From Sycon ciliatum (Eukaryota > Porifera > Calcarea > Leucosolenida > Sycettidae): a stretch of DNA of 64,000 nucleotides. A program made the position numbers and the translations under genes. This document shows, in pieces, positions 22,404 to 34,020 of the stretch (positions are counted from its first letter, which is position 1; each line of letters opens with the position of its first letter). The notes beneath the pieces are model-generated. The model searched no databases. It had not been told where the DNA came from and worked only from the letters and a program-made list of their open reading frames with translations. Where the stretch lies: assembly GCF_964019385.1 (NCBI RefSeq), contig NC_088654.1, positions 16,955,518 to 17,019,517 of the forward strand, written 5' to 3'.

Positions 22404-23412
22404 GGTGGCAGACTACCCAAAAATTCGCTGAAAAATCGAATTTGTAAATTCATATTGAGTGCTACGTCAGTTGAAAGAGCATGAATAGCTGCAAATTCTC
22501 TGAAAATTGTGTCCCGATCTGACCGGCCGTTCAAGAGTTATGGCCGAAAATGTGCCCTTGCAAGGAAAGATTTTTTTTGTTGCACGCTGTCATTTGTTGG
22601 CAGCACTGTATTTGAATGTGAGCAGACCGTGCGCAACTTGTCGTATCATGGAAACACGTGAAAGTGTGCAGTCCAAAAAATCAGGTTTTTGAGCCACGTA
22701 TTGGTCTGTACGGCGGCGGGCTTCGCAGGACTTTTGCCAGCACCCTCGTGACGTTGCAGATATGTGGCTTGATTATTGTAGTTGACGTTGATTTAGTGAC
22801 TTTGGCAAGTTTGAGTCGTGTCAAGAAGGCAGGTAGGATTCAGTACTAGGCAGTAGTGAAACGTGAGTGGTAGTCTTTGCCGGTTTCTGAGGGTATCCTG
22901 GATTTGGTGTGCAGCGCTGTGGAAATGGCTTGCTGTGGAGGTCCCAGCACTGGATGTTGTATCAAAGGTACGACCTCGTAGCACGTGCTAAACCTAACAA
23001 AATTCAAAAATTGACTTGGGTCTGTGGGAGTGTGTGAGAGAATGCCCACTCGTTCCGTTGTGACAGATTCCAGGGCCTCGTTGAGGGGCCCTACCCCATC
23101 ACCCATGGCTGCTTCTGGACTTGTTCTTGGTTTGAGTGCCGCGCACGAACAGAATGAGCACGAAAATGTGAAAAAATTGTAAATGCATTTGTTTGGCTCC
23201 TGGGTGGCTCGCACACCGTGGCACTATGCCGGAAATTTGAGTTTTTTCGGCCTGGAAAGCCTGTCAGTGAGGCGCAAGAACTTGTAAATCATGTCCTGAG
23301 GGCCAGCATAGTGGCAGAAGTGTGTGGTCAAAATTTCACTCAAATCCACTGAGAAACACCCAAAGTTACGGTCAATTGAATGCCATCTGAAATTTATGGG
23401 TAGGCTGCCCCC
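22404..23412. mobile_element. TTAA-flanked DNA element, no transposase
   Basis: Ends GGTGGCAGACTACCCA (left) and GGGGGCAGCCTACCCA (right, reverse complement) lie next to TTAA at 22400-22403 and 23413-23416. TTAA duplication is used by piggyBac and Kolobok transposons; the ends do not decide between them. The 1009-bp interior has no clear gene. A truncated inverted relative lies at about 32936-33501. Confidence 0.7.
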
Positions 23413-23623
23413 TTAAACGAACCAGGTCCCATACATTCGTGGCAAATCGGATTGTGTACATGTATGTACATACATGTATATGTGCATGCTTGTAGTCGCC
23501 AGGTGTCTGGCATAGAATACTGTCGTGTGGGTAAAGCTGGCTACATGTACCGTAAAAAAAAATTTAAAAAAAATTATCGTGTCCGTTCCCGAAGGGAACT
23601 CACGACGGCCGCTAGCACATGTA

Positions 23624-23828
23624 CCGTAAAGTCCCGTAAAGTCTTGTATGAAAGCCGCGGCTTCTATGACTTTCTTGGTGAAATTTTGCAGGCTTCTATA
23701 TGAGACAGGCTTCTATACAAAATAGGTATTTCTATGTATGTCAACACTAAAACCAGGCTTTTGTGTGATTTAATGGGCCCAAAATTGCGGCTTCTATTCA
23801 ATTGCGGCTTTTATACAAGACTTTACGG
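23624..23828. mobile_element. 205-bp TA-flanked MITE, CCGTAAAGTC family
   Basis: Ends CCGTAAAGTCCCGTAAAGTC and CCGTAAAGTCTTGTATAAAA, with TA at 23622-23623 and 23829-23830. The interior is built from diverged GCGGCTTCTAT/AGGCTTCTAT repeats. Same family as 12945-13482. Confidence 0.75.
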
Positions 23829-24226
23829 TACCTGTTTGGACACATGCAGCAGGTATATGACTAGTCGTATGCATTGATACACCGACCAGTAGAGCGCGGC
23901 CATGTACCTGGGGCACACCGCAGGGCCCCGTGCTTGGACCTACATTGTTACCGAGTTACCGTAGTGACTACCAGTGTAATTTCAATTTGGTGTAGTCATG
24001 GACAATGGCCTTTCATGGGACTCAGTGGAATCTCGGGCCAGGGTAGGGGCACGTATAGTCCCTAGTGAATGGCCTACGTGCGGTGTCGCTTGTCCTTCGC
24101 TTTCAGCGCCTCAGGGCAGCAATAATGTGCATTCGCGGTGCACGTTCCGCATACCATCACCCAGTTAATGCGATGAGGGAGTTGGCCATTGCGGAGAGCG
24201 GCTTCTAAGCATGTGAGTAGTAGCAC

Positions 24227-24250
24227 CAAGAGTACTCTTATGCACTCTTG
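24227..24250. mobile_element. 24-bp CAAGAG remnant with 7-bp duplication
   Basis: CAAGAGTACTCTTATGCACT then CTTG. Flanks GTAGCAC (24220-24226) and GTAGCAT (24251-24257) match at 6 of 7 positions. Confidence 0.75.
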
Positions 24251-24359
24251 GTAGCATCAAGGCTGCTCGAGTGGCTTCTGCATGTTGATCTGGTAGCGGA
24301 GTGCCACCACTGACACAGGATTTTTTTTTGCAGGTATTGCATTTTGAATTGGTTGAGTA

Positions 24360-25018
24360 CGAGGTGATTTGGCTTTTTAAACATGGTTGTAAAATCACGT
24401 TTTTCAGCCACTTCTAGGCAAGCTACGTGCAAATAAATTGTTGCAAGTGGAAGTGCTATTCTTCATGCCCGTTGTCTCAAAAACGGGAATGATCCCACTT
24501 TGGAGGAATGCTACGAGTCGTAGTGGATGAAAAATAATCTGTCAACTGCATTGTATGCTGCCGCAAAGCCGTGTTTTTGTATTTGTAACTAGTGGCTGTG
24601 TCATACGGTAGAATTGGATAGGTAGCATAGCGTCGCAGCCATGTTTTCGTTCTCACAGAGTGTATTCCGTGACCTACTGTTCTTCATTGTTGTCTTTAGT
24701 GATGGCAAGACGGCCTGACGTCGTCCAAAGGCCCTGCGGAAGCAATTCACTGCCCTCCTCGTCCATTCAAGGGTTTATTTTACACATTTTACACAAAATG
24801 GCAAAGCACCCACCACTAGTTATACCGACGTGGCAGGGAGAATTAAATTATATGCACCAAATTTTCTGGTCAATGTTGATCTACGATAAACTGGCTCTCA
24901 TTTGTCACCACCCATGTTTCTATACAGCCTTCCGGAGCAGAGAAACAGCCAGAAGAACAGCAAATTTTACACATTTGTTAAAAAAATGCCAAATGTTAAA
25001 AAAAGCCAAATCACTTCG
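24360..25018. mobile_element. TA-flanked element, copy 1
   Basis: Ends CGAGGTGATTTGGCTTTTTA and CGAAGTGATTTGGCTTTTTT (right, reverse complement) with TA on both sides (24358-24359 and 25019-25020). 659 bp. It carries a 66-residue open frame starting MYSVTYCSSLLSLVMARRPD at 24660 that is shared with copy 2. No transposase motif. Confidence 0.65.
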
Positions 25019-25109
25019 TAGATAGTTCCGTGTTCGATATTGGATTCTCTTTACAATTTTTTTAATTCTATTCGTGTTCGATATTGATTTTTTTACAAAT
25101 TTGATATTC

Positions 25110-25360
25110 TATTTCCTATTTTTTCATTGGTGTTGGGTTTAACTATTCACTGGACTGAATACTACTTGTACATGATGACGGTTGTGCTTCGCTTCTTGTG
25201 CTTTGCTTCTCATTGTATCTCGTTATCGTTATATTTTCCTCCAGCCCTCTCGCTTAGGATGAGCTTTCTTTTTTATGGCAGCTTAAGCGAAGGCTATATA
25301 CCTGCTTTATGCAGATTGATGCCAACGCGAACAAGCAAAATAATAACAATAATAGGAAGA
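25110..25360 (+). mobile_element. LINE/SINE 3' end with AAT-rich tail, copy 1
   Basis: The segment from TATCTCGTTATCGTTATATT to GCCAACGCGAACAAGCAAAA (25215-25340) is almost identical to 37146-37270. Both end in (AAT)n-like tails and start at different points upstream, as expected for 5'-truncated target-primed insertions. Confidence 0.7.
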
Positions 25361-25381
25361 AAGGAATACTATTGAAATAGT

Positions 25382-25616
25382 ACATATAAAAAAGAGAAGA
25401 AACACATGAGAACAAGTTATGCAGCAACTATCCACGACTGTAACAAGATGATAAACGGTCAGAAAGTGCGATAATAGGGCACACAACTGACAGGCTACTG
25501 AGACATCCAGCGACCCGAGCCCTAGCTCTAACACATCTCCAGTGCAGTCGTGGATAGTTGCTGCATAACTCGTTCTCATGTGCTTTTTCTCTTTTTACAT
25601 TTTATTACTGGCTCGG
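25382..25616. mobile_element. Palindromic MITE, CAACTATCCACGACTG family, copy 1
   Basis: Arms GAACAAGTTATGCAGCAACT / ATCCACGACTG and their reverse complement enclose about 110 bp. An inverted second copy lies at 35413-35680. Confidence 0.75.
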
Positions 25617-25673
25617 TATCTGAGTTTAAATAGTACATACTTCAAATTACTCTAGAAAAACAGTATCTCTTAC

Positions 25674-25781
25674 TTGCTGTTTCACAGTAGTAGCTTCCCT
25701 CGGTGTTGTAGCATTCTAACAGGGAACGCGCATTTGGAAAGTCTTTGCTGCATATTTCATCATCACCACACTCATTATCAT
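25674..25781 (-). CDS. Host gene exon C (calcium-binding EGF-like)
   Basis: Minus-strand exon of 108 nt in phase 1-1, with acceptor CTCTTGTCTTCAG and donor ACAGCAA|GTAAGA. It encodes 36 residues with the start of a calcium-binding EGF domain: the D-x-N-E-C motif (DDNECGDDEIC), then ECYNTEGSYYCET, where N-T-E-G-S-Y is the hydroxylation/calcium-binding consensus around the fourth cysteine. The domain's last cysteines would come from the next exon. The split Asp codon at the 5' junction (G|AT) matches the preceding exon at 29989-30066. This is the best-recognised module of the gene. Confidence 0.85.
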
Positions 25782-26021
25782 CTGAAGACAAGAGAAAGCA
25801 ATAATCACAGCCAAGGATGATTCACAATACACTGTACAATGTTTTGACAAGCGACGCGGTGGTAGCAGTGCTGCGAGCGCGACACACGTGCAACGTTCAC
25901 AATCTTGTTGGTGTTTGCGACCAGGAAGTTGTACCCGTATTCGAAGTTGAAAGCATGTTACATAACAAGGCTGAGGATGGACAGTGCTCCTGACTACAAT
26001 GCACAACAAAAAGTCTTGGTG

Positions 26022-26080
26022 CCTAGACCCAAAAATATAATTTCAACATCAGCCCAATCTTACATCAGGTTTGCATAGTT
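26022..26080. mobile_element. Fragment of the 58-kb TTAA element family
   Basis: AACATCAGCCCAATCTTACA and neighbouring sequence match the reverse complement of the right end of the element at 55530-58113 (about 58045-58095). The terminal bases and TTAA are missing. Confidence 0.6.
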
Positions 26081-26851
26081 GATTTGGCTTTTTTGTAAAA
26101 TCACGTTTTTTCAGCCACTTCTAGGCAAGCTGCGTCCAAATGAATTGTTGCAAGTGGAAGTGCTATCCTTCATGCCCGATGTCTCAAAAAATGGGAATGA
26201 TCCCACTTTGGAAAGTGTCTTGAATCATGTCCTACTTTCATAGTATTCTCAGGGTTCAAATAATTGGTGTGTATTTTTTTAACAAATTTGTAAAATGGCA
26301 TCACAAACTGGGATATTCGGTCATCAATGTTCTGAAGCTGATAGATATCACTTCGAAGAATGCTAGTGGATGAAAATTAATCTGTCAACTGCATTGTATG
26401 CTGCCGCAATGCCGTGTTTTTGTATTTGTAACTAGTGGCTATGTCATACGGTAGAATTGGATAGGTAGCATAGCATCCCCGGCAGCCTTGTTTTCGTTCT
26501 CACAGAGTGTATTCCGTGACCTACTGTTCTTCATTGTTGTCTTTAGTGATGGCAAGACGGCCTGATGTCGTCCAAAAGCCCTGCGGAAGCAATTCACTGC
26601 CCTCCTCGTCCATTCAAGGGCTTATTTTACACATTTTACACAAAATGGCAAAGCACCCACCACTAGTTTTACCGACGTGGCAGGGAGAATTAAATTATAT
26701 GCACCAATGTTGATCTACGATAAACTGGCTCTCATTTGTCACCGCCCATGTTTCGATCCAGCCATCCGGAGCAGAGAAAAAGCCAGAAGAAAAGCAAAGT
26801 TTACACATTTGTTCAAAAATGCCAAATGTTAAAAAAGCCAAATCACTTCGT
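26081..26851. mobile_element. Second copy of the 24.36-kb element
   Basis: About 770 bp, collinear with 24360-25018 but about 150 bp longer near 26215-26345, a segment lost in copy 1. It carries the same open frame (MYSVTYCSSLLSLVMARRPD, 26507-26713) with a few substitutions, plus the same right end GCCAAATCACTTCG. Confidence 0.75.
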
Positions 26852-27248
26852 GCAGCCTTATATTTTCGCATCAGTTCCTCCTTTTTCTTATAATTATCAC
26901 GATCTTCATCATTTTGCGAGAACTGTGGCAATACATGTATGTGAAGAGAGGTACTGAATGACCTCTTCGCCGCGAGAGTCGAATCCAGTGGCGTTGGTGG
27001 TGGGGATCACCCTTTCCATTTTTCAGGAACTCGATCGATCGACCAGTACGCAGAATGCGAGGATGCGTCGTGGGTGACGGATTACTCTCCCACGGATTAC
27101 TCTCGACGACACGTCGGCAGGAGAACCAAGCTATCCAAACACCGCCGACGTCAAATCCAATCCTTCGGTGCTCGGAATACTACGTATAACCTTTTTGAGA
27201 TGACTCCAAACTTATTAACTTAGAAGTTGCGACTTCGGCGGTATTAGT

Positions 27249-27592
27249 CATGAAGTTGGTTGCTCCAACGAGGAGCACACGCTTCTTGCTGAACTAACTT
27301 GACGGTGGTTGTCGCGCTGGAAAAAAGCGTCTCTGTAAGTTTGTATCCCTGCCCTGGTGATGGTTTGGCCTGGAGAGCAGTATATAAGTGGTGCTTTTCA
27401 GGCACAATCTTCCTCAGCCTACTCAAGCTCAACTGATGAGGGGTGAATTCCCCGAAACACTGTGTATTGAGCAGGGAGTGGTGCTTTCTTTCAGGTTTGC
27501 CGAGTGGAAGGTGCGACGTGCTCCTCGTGTGCTCTGGATGGCAGTAGTGTCAAGTTAGTTCGGCAAGAAGTTGGAGCAACCAACTTCACATC
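27249..27592. mobile_element. Inverted-repeat element, about 45-bp arms
   Basis: GAAGTTGGTTGCTCCAACGA...GAACTAACTTGAC (27251-27302) recurs inverted at about 27550-27590 (GTCAAGTTAGTTCGGCAAGA then AGTTGGAGCAACC). No clear target duplication. Confidence 0.6.
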
Positions 27593-27822
27593 CAAATTTT
27601 TTTTCAGAAAAATCCGGAAATCCAATATGGCGCTAACTGTCGCGAACCACGCTAATGCACTACCCACTATCATACGATCCCAGAATACCTTGCCTGCTTT
27701 TCGCGCTAGCTGCTTATTTCACCTTGGGCACATAGACCTGTTGGGTATACTCAAGTAAAATAATAAATACTACTACTGGATTTATTAATAAGCTAAACAT
27801 CACATTCTACAACATCAAGATT

Positions 27823-28149
27823 CAAGAGTACATAACCCCCCAGAGTGTGCAACTCGACTATGGATATATGGGTGCTGTCCCGACAGAATTTCAAGTTGAC
27901 GTCATTCTCATGATGCAATGCGCACTGTACACGGATTATCAGACGAATCCGGAACCTGTGGTTGACCGAAGCCCATCGATCCTGTACAAAGTATTGCAAA
28001 GAAAAACGTGTGATGCGTTGACACCCGTACACATGTTGTAAATCACTGGTGCAAGGAGCATTGCGTCATAAATAATGACGTCAACTTGAAATTCTGTCGG
28101 GACAGCAGGATATGTGGGAGTTGCACACTCTGGGGGTTATGTACTCTTG
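27823..28149. mobile_element. CAAGAG-family element (327 bp)
   Basis: Ends CAAGAGTACATAACCCCCCA / GAGTGTGCAACTC and reverse complement, with inner arms GTCCCGACAGAATTTCAAGT / TGACGTCAT. A forward 64-residue frame (VPTEFQVDVILMMQ..., 27847-28041) is shared with the copies at 31088 and 60027; much of it is arm sequence, so coding function is unproven. Flanking 7-mers CAAGATT and ATAACAT do not match. Confidence 0.8.
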
Positions 28150-28235
28150 ATAACATCCAAGGCATTTATAGTTTGCCGTGATGTTTAGCTTGTTTTCGTC
28201 TTGAGTGCGCCCACCTTTCTCATTTTATTTCATAT

Positions 28236-28340
28236 TAAACTTAGAACCTTGCAAGTTGGAAGGCTGTTGATTGGCGCATCCAAGACGTGATAGAGCTTAT
28301 TGTCAGGTCGGTGATTGTCAGTAACACATCAGTCAGTATT
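28236..28340. repeat. Shared fragment of the 17.3-kb MITE interior
   Basis: TAGAACCTTGCAAGTTGGAA and the following bases match 17520-17600 with substitutions. The rest of 28150-29050 shows no gene. Confidence 0.5.
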
Positions 28341-29051
28341 GTGCAAGCTGTTGCACCTTCTGACTACACAACGTCTTCAGTGCTTTTAAAAACTGTTAGC
28401 ATTGGACACAAACTACGAATAACATGTAACATTTGTCCTTTCTTTTAAATTTTACCCCACTACTGGACGAATAGTTTTTATTCGAATTCAAATCAGAAAC
28501 AGCAAGCATAAAAAAAAGAAGGCATAAAGCAACAGCAAATGAAGGTGTAAAGGCATAGTGGTGGCCTGCGGAAGCGAAGGCTGGTTTGTGTGTTTCTGAA
28601 CATTCAAGTGATGCTAACGCGGATCCCACGAATATTATATTATTATTATTAAATGAAGGTACCTGCGGAAGAAACATCCAATTTCCGACAAGAGCAGTGT
28701 GAAAGCAAGTGCAGATTGGCGAAGTGCAGGTGAGCGAGTATGTGGGCGATGGTATGTTTTAAAGTGAGGAGTGTGAGTGCTGTAACGAATTCTTTTTGCA
28801 CTTCTCCAATCTACATGTTCTTTCACACTGCTCGCTGGTAATGTAATCACACCTTCAATAGTGCTAGCTTTAGAATGTTAGTGCTTCGTGTATTAGTTTT
28901 AGATCTAATATTGTTCACTTTATGGTATCAAAAAATATCTTTCCTTTGTAGTTCAACTCTCAGGGCATGTTCGATTGGTAGGATCGGGATCCAGATCCAC
29001 CGGATCCACTGGATTCACCCCCTTACGATTGGTCGAATCCGGATCCTTCTG

Positions 29052-29190
29052 AATGTTGTTGTTGGAGTCTGTGCTTCCTGCCCACTGACTGACACTTGAC
29101 CGGCTCACGTCATGTGAACATACACACAACACTGAAACCGTGTGAGTGAGTAGAAGTCATTGCGTTGTAGCTACGTGTTGAATAGATAGG
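29052..29190. repeat. Dispersed repeat, copy 1
   Basis: TGAATGTTGTTGTTGGAGTC through GTAGCTACGTGTTGAATA is about 90% identical to 35047-35175, with small gaps. Family unknown. Confidence 0.65.
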
Positions 29191-29988
29191 CACATCGATC
29201 GAACGACTTCTTGAATTATCTTAGTATTTCACGTTCGGCAATTTATTTGAATTTAGGAGTCGGCGACGTCTTCCATCAGCTTCCACAGGCGTCTGCTTTT
29301 CTCAAACTTTGATGTCGCCGAAGTCACACGGATCGATGGCTTTGCCAAGTCATGGCCTAGCTGCTGGAGAACGAGTCCATGTCGTGTCGTTCCCGTGACA
29401 TGGTGAGAGTAAATTGCATGGCAGGGATGCAGCGCAAAGAAACTATTATTTTGGTCATAAAACAAATAAGGGACTCATGCCGCGATTCAACATTTACCAC
29501 GGGTTTTGACTTGTCCCTTACGTCGGTACGAGCAAGAAGTTCTTTGTTGTAAACCAGACGTACATGTACCTGCGTGCGAGAGTTGTCATTTTCCATGCTT
29601 TTGCTCGGAATATTTCTTCGGGTTCACAGCGAGTTTTTAAGACAGCAAAATCCCCGGGCGATCGCCAGGATTGTCAATGTTTAGGTAATGGACTACATGT
29701 GAAGTAATGTCTTTTGTACAACTTCAGGAACAAAGCGCTGTAGAGCCTGGTTAGCGCCAGACGTTTACTAAGAACGTCTTTTGTACAGCTCTGGTAAATA
29801 TACAACTTCGTTGTGGGCTGGTTAGCTATTGAAGAAAGTCATGGTCAACGCACTGCAGCTCTTTCAATCCAACATCTGGCTGAAAAACTTTGTTCTGTGT
29901 AACCTCTCTTTATAATATACTGGAAATAAAGTCAAAACAAGAACATACCTGGACATGGACATAAATCACATAATTGAATATCACTTAC

Positions 29989-30066
29989 CTTTGCATTCGG
30001 TGTAGGGATCGTATGAGCCGCTAACGCTAAGAGGTCTAAAGTAACCCGGACCGCAGGGAGTGTCAC
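29989..30066 (-). CDS. Host gene exon B (short Cys/Gly/Pro exon)
   Basis: Minus-strand exon of 78 nt in phase 1-1, with acceptor CTTTACTTTAG and donor TGCAAAG|GTAAGT (a perfect donor). It encodes DTPCGPGYFRPLSVSG then SYDPYTECK. The 'CGPGYF...TEC' spacing resembles the ephrin-receptor-like (GCC2/GCC3) and TNF-receptor-like Cys-rich repeats, with only two cysteines in this exon. It lies between the signal-peptide-like exon and the EGF-like exon, with matching split codons on both sides. Confidence 0.75.
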
Positions 30067-31087
30067 CTAAAGTAAAGAAGAAGAACATGTAACAGTATCG
30101 GTCAGCACCAGTAATGCACAGCATCAAGACTGAAGAGTGTACAAAAAATAGTGTGCAACTCTGTGGCTGGTCTGGTCCAGGGTAGATTGATTTTGTTCAG
30201 GTCACCTTTTTTTTTTCGGATCCCATGCTGCGTGACATTGAAGCTAACTGCAAACCTTGCACAAAGAATGTGGTGGGCATCGGTGTTTGCCACTTTCAAA
30301 ACAAATTGTTTTATATCTTCTCCCCTCGCTTGCTGTAGCTTCAAAAGTCCTTCGATCATGCACGCAGTGCAAATTCAGTTCACGTGGCCACAGCCCACTG
30401 GCACACGGCATCATAAAGTTCGTATGCGTCGGCTATAAGGTTGGCAGTAGTGTCGAAACCATGAAGACGTAAAAAAATGTTTATGGCGTGGAGAAAGCAA
30501 ATTTATAAATGCAATAAAGAATATAATAGATGCAGACATGGCCAGTTATGGCCCTCTTCAGACTAGGTACAAAACAGCCTATAAGTCACATTTACATAGA
30601 AGTTTCCAAGACAACAACAAGAATCTGGCTCGAAGCCTAAAAAGCTGCTCAATCCTTTCAGGCAGGATGCGAACCCTTGTACAAGGCAACTTTCCTGCAT
30701 TAATTTTATCGTACTTTCTCATCAGGTAGTTGTACAAACGTACAGACTTTGAACCCGGGTACGACTGCCGGCTGCTTTCACACATCCCAGGTCCACTGCG
30801 CAATAGCGTGGGGGCAAAGGTTGCCTGTATATTGCATGTAAAATGTATTGTCTGAATGCAGGGTTGGACAATGTTGCCTTTTAGGTTTTATGTAATTTTG
30901 TACTGGATGTTCTATGTGCGTAGTCTGCAGAGGGCCTAAGGAATTTTAGAGAATGTTAACATTCTACTCCTCATGCTAGAGTATAGAGCAGACACACACA
31001 CATGCAGAACGCGACACACCAAGAGAGAAAAGCGAGAGTTCAGAGTACAGCGTAATGGGAAGGTCGGGTAGAGTCGCTGGCCTCTAT

Positions 31088-31421
31088 CAAGAGCACATAA
31101 CCCCCCCCCCCCCCCCCCCCAGAGTGTGCAACTCCCACATACCCTGTTGTCCCGACAGAATTTCAAGTTGACGTCATTATTTATGACGCAATGCTCCTTG
31201 CAGCAGTGATTTACAACATGTGTACAGGTGTCAACGCATCACACGTTTTTCTTTGCAATAATTTGTACAGGATCGATGGGCTTCGGTCAACCACAGGTTC
31301 CGGATTCGTCGGATAATCCGTGTACAGTGCGCATTGCATCATCAAAATGACGTCAACTTGAAATTCTGTCGGGACAGCACCCATAGTGGAGTTGCACACT
31401 CTGGGGGGTTATGTACTCTTG
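31088..31421. mobile_element. CAAGAG-family element (334 bp) with exact 7-bp duplication
   Basis: Inverted ends as in 27823 (here CAAGAGCACATAAC then a 20-C run at 31101-31120). CCTCTAT is duplicated exactly at 31081-31087 and 31422-31428. Opposite internal orientation to 27823. Confidence 0.88.
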
Positions 31422-32145
31422 CCTCTATTGAGTGCGCGTAAACGAATCGTGTGGTCGGACTACTGAGGGCAGGAGCTGTACAGTATAGGTCAGCCTGCGG
31501 TGAGCAGGAGCGGTTTATGGCCCATGCGAGCTTAAACGTACAGTAAAGTCCGCTGCAAACGCCCACCCCAGTGGGTCAATACTATTTTCGTCTTTTTCAG
31601 GTAAATAGAGTTGTAGAAAACTGGCATGAAGGTCGAATGCGTACGAAAATGGCTGTAATGCCTACAAACTGCCTATGTCTTACCAGGAGGCTCTGCAAAA
31701 GCGGTCATCATTATCTTGCTGCAAAGAAAAACTTCTGTCGAGATATCCTTTCATTCGATAAATGAGTCGTCTTTGTGATAGTTCGCTCTCCATGTGGTAA
31801 TGCCGTAGAATCCATCTGGTCTTCATGAAATCTCTGCAGGGCCACGATGTCGCGCTTTCAGAACGGGACGGTGATTGTTCTGACAAAGCGTCATTCAACG
31901 ACTTGACTGGTCGCAGTAATGCAGTTGCAAGTCGAACAGGGTATGTCACAGAAGCTACACCTACAAAGTCACTGCCAACTTGCTAAAAACCCTCGAGAAA
32001 AACACTCGCCTTTGAGCGTTGTGTGATTTGGAAATGATGGCTTGAAACATCGTCAGAAGTGTTTTCGGTTCCTGCTTCGCTACCTTCGCTACCAAACCCC
32101 CGTTTGGATTTGCGAAATAAAACAACCATCATCATAAAATCACTT

Positions 32146-32405
32146 GAGAGGTTCTGCACAACGAAAGTTCGAACGAAGTTTCGCGACAGGCCTTGCGAAA
32201 GTGTGTACGAATTTTCGCACATTTTCGTAGTTTGCACGCGCCAAGTGCACGTACGACATGACCCAATCTCACGAAACTTCCTACGAAAGTTCATTTCGCG
32301 TTCCCTGCAAGTTTCGCGTCCAAAGTTGCGAAGGTTCGTGCGAAGTTTCTCACTTCGTGACGTAGAGCGAAAGTTCGTACACATTTTCGTTTTGCAGAAC
32401 CTCTC
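32146..32405. mobile_element. MITE with GAGAGGTTCTGCA ends
   Basis: Ends GAGAGGTTCTGCACAACGAA and GAGAGGTTCTGCAAAACGAA (right, reverse complement). TA follows the right end and TT precedes the left. The interior is a mosaic of CGAAAGTTCG / CGAAGTTTCGCG words. 260 bp. Confidence 0.75.
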
Positions 32406-32479
32406 TACTACGAGCTAGCTTGTGGCTAGTGCCCAAAGAGATTTCGAAACCAGGAAAGTGGACATAGTTTACCATCGCA

Positions 32480-32905
32480 AAGTGCTCTTCGCGCTACAAT
32501 GTGAGCTGATATATGGATCGTCAGCATAATGGATCTGGCTTGACCCACAACCAGCTAAACCGCTTGCAGGTGGCCCAAAACCGCGCAGCAAGGGCGGTGT
32601 TCGGACGACCACGATTTACCAGGGCCAGTGACCTCTTTGAGAAGCTCTCTGTTTATCGCTACAGTGGACGAGGTATATCGCCAGAAACTGCTCGTGCTGG
32701 TATGGCGGTGCGTTCATAACCGTGCCAGTCCTGGTCTGCAGGCACTGTTTGTTCGCAACTGCGGAGCAACTCGCCTTCAGCGCAGGCCAATGCCGACCGG
32801 CATCTCGCGGTTGCCTGTTATGGAACCATATACCTGACACGGTGAGAGCCATGGGCAACATCCCAGCATTCCGCCGAGCTGCCATTCCCTACACAGTTGG
32901 TCATA
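32480..32905 (+). mobile_element. LINE RT C-terminal fragment
   Basis: Forward frames show LTHNQLNRLQVAQNRAARAV, then VDEVYRQKLLVLVWRCVHN and IPDTVRAMGNIPAFRRA, the usual order at the end of CR1/Jockey RT proteins. Two frameshifts (about 32660 and 32740). Different family from 18845-19640 by sequence. It directly joins the TTAA-family fragment at 32936. Confidence 0.75.
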
Positions 32906-32935
32906 CCATGGTATTCAGTACCCACGAACTTTGCA

Positions 32936-33501
32936 AAGCCGATAATATGATAATCCACCAAATCCAGGATACCCTCAAAAATCGGCAAAGACTACCACTC
33001 ACGTTCCACTACTGCCTAGTATACGCTGCATGCGCTATGTGCGGTTTGCTGTGTGCGCTGTAGCTGTATGTGTATGCTCTTCTCATAATACGCTGTAATT
33101 TTCACACTATAACTACCTGGTGGTTTTAGTGTTATTCATTCATTCATTGTTTAGTTAGTCGATGGAAGTGAAATATACTGTTGAGAATAAATAGTTGTCC
33201 TCGTGCCGTGTGGTCGTTCGTTCCTGACACTTTAGAGAACCAGAGGGTTCACAACAATTATACGACAAGTTGCGCACGGTCTGCTCAGATTCGAATACAG
33301 TGCTGCCAAGAAATGACAGCGTGCAACAAAAAATCTTTCCTTGCAAGGGCACATTTTCGGCCATAACTCTTGAACGGCTGGTCAGATCGAGGCAAAATTT
33401 TCAGAGATTTTGCAGCTGTATTTATGCTCTTTCAACTGATGTAGCACACGATATGAATTTACAAATTCGATTTTTCAGGGATTTTACGACCAGTCTGCCC
33501 C
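32936..33501. mobile_element. Truncated relative of the 22.4-kb TTAA element (inverted)
   Basis: The segment 33270-33501 matches the left part of 22404-23412 in reverse complement (GCACATTTTCGGCCATAACT, AATTTACAAATTCGATTTTT) and ends CAGTCTGCCCC|TTAA (33502-33505). 32940-33010 matches the 22860-22950 region. The other end is missing. Confidence 0.65.
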
Positions 33502-33756
33502 TTAAATAAGGAAGGGTTCTGAATGGATCTCATGTCTCGGGGTAGACTATTGAACAGATTCATTGAGCAAAGAAGTGGAGAGGAGGAATAGCGAGTGGTG
33601 GAAGCAACGGGAAGAGAAAAAGTCCTCAAATCTCTGGCACCATGTATGGGGAAGGGCGCAGTGGTAAGGTCATGGACCCCTTGCACTCAGAGGACCCAGT
33701 GAAGACGTCATATGTACACTTGCATGACTTCCTTTTTGGGTCAAACCCCCGCTGCT

Positions 33757-33821
33757 ATAGGGAGCCGACCCGTTATAGGGGCCGGCCCGTTATAGGGACG
33801 GACCTGTTATAGGGACCCACA
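33757..33821. repeat. Short tandem repeat CCGTTATAGGGACGGAC
   Basis: Three to four units of 17-18 bp (CCCGTTATAGGGGCCGG, CCCGTTATAGGGACGGA, CCTGTTATAGGGACC). Confidence 0.8.
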
Positions 33822-33849
33822 TATAATCGATATACTCAGTAAGACTATG

Positions 33850-34020
33850 TATATATGAAGGGCTCCAATTCAAAACGAGATAAATACATTTTGTGGAAAG
33901 TTCAAGAACTCCGTAAAACCAGCCATCTGGGGGTGAAAACGAATTATTCCGTGACAAAAAACGCAAAAGCTCCGGTTTGGTCTTTTATATCACATTTTGA
34001 ATTGGAGCCCTTCATATATA
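33850..34020. mobile_element. Palindromic MITE, GGGCTCCAATTCAAAA arms
   Basis: TATATATGAAGGGCTCCAAT plus TCAAAA and its reverse complement enclose about 115 bp. The TATATA ends obscure any target duplication. Confidence 0.75.
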
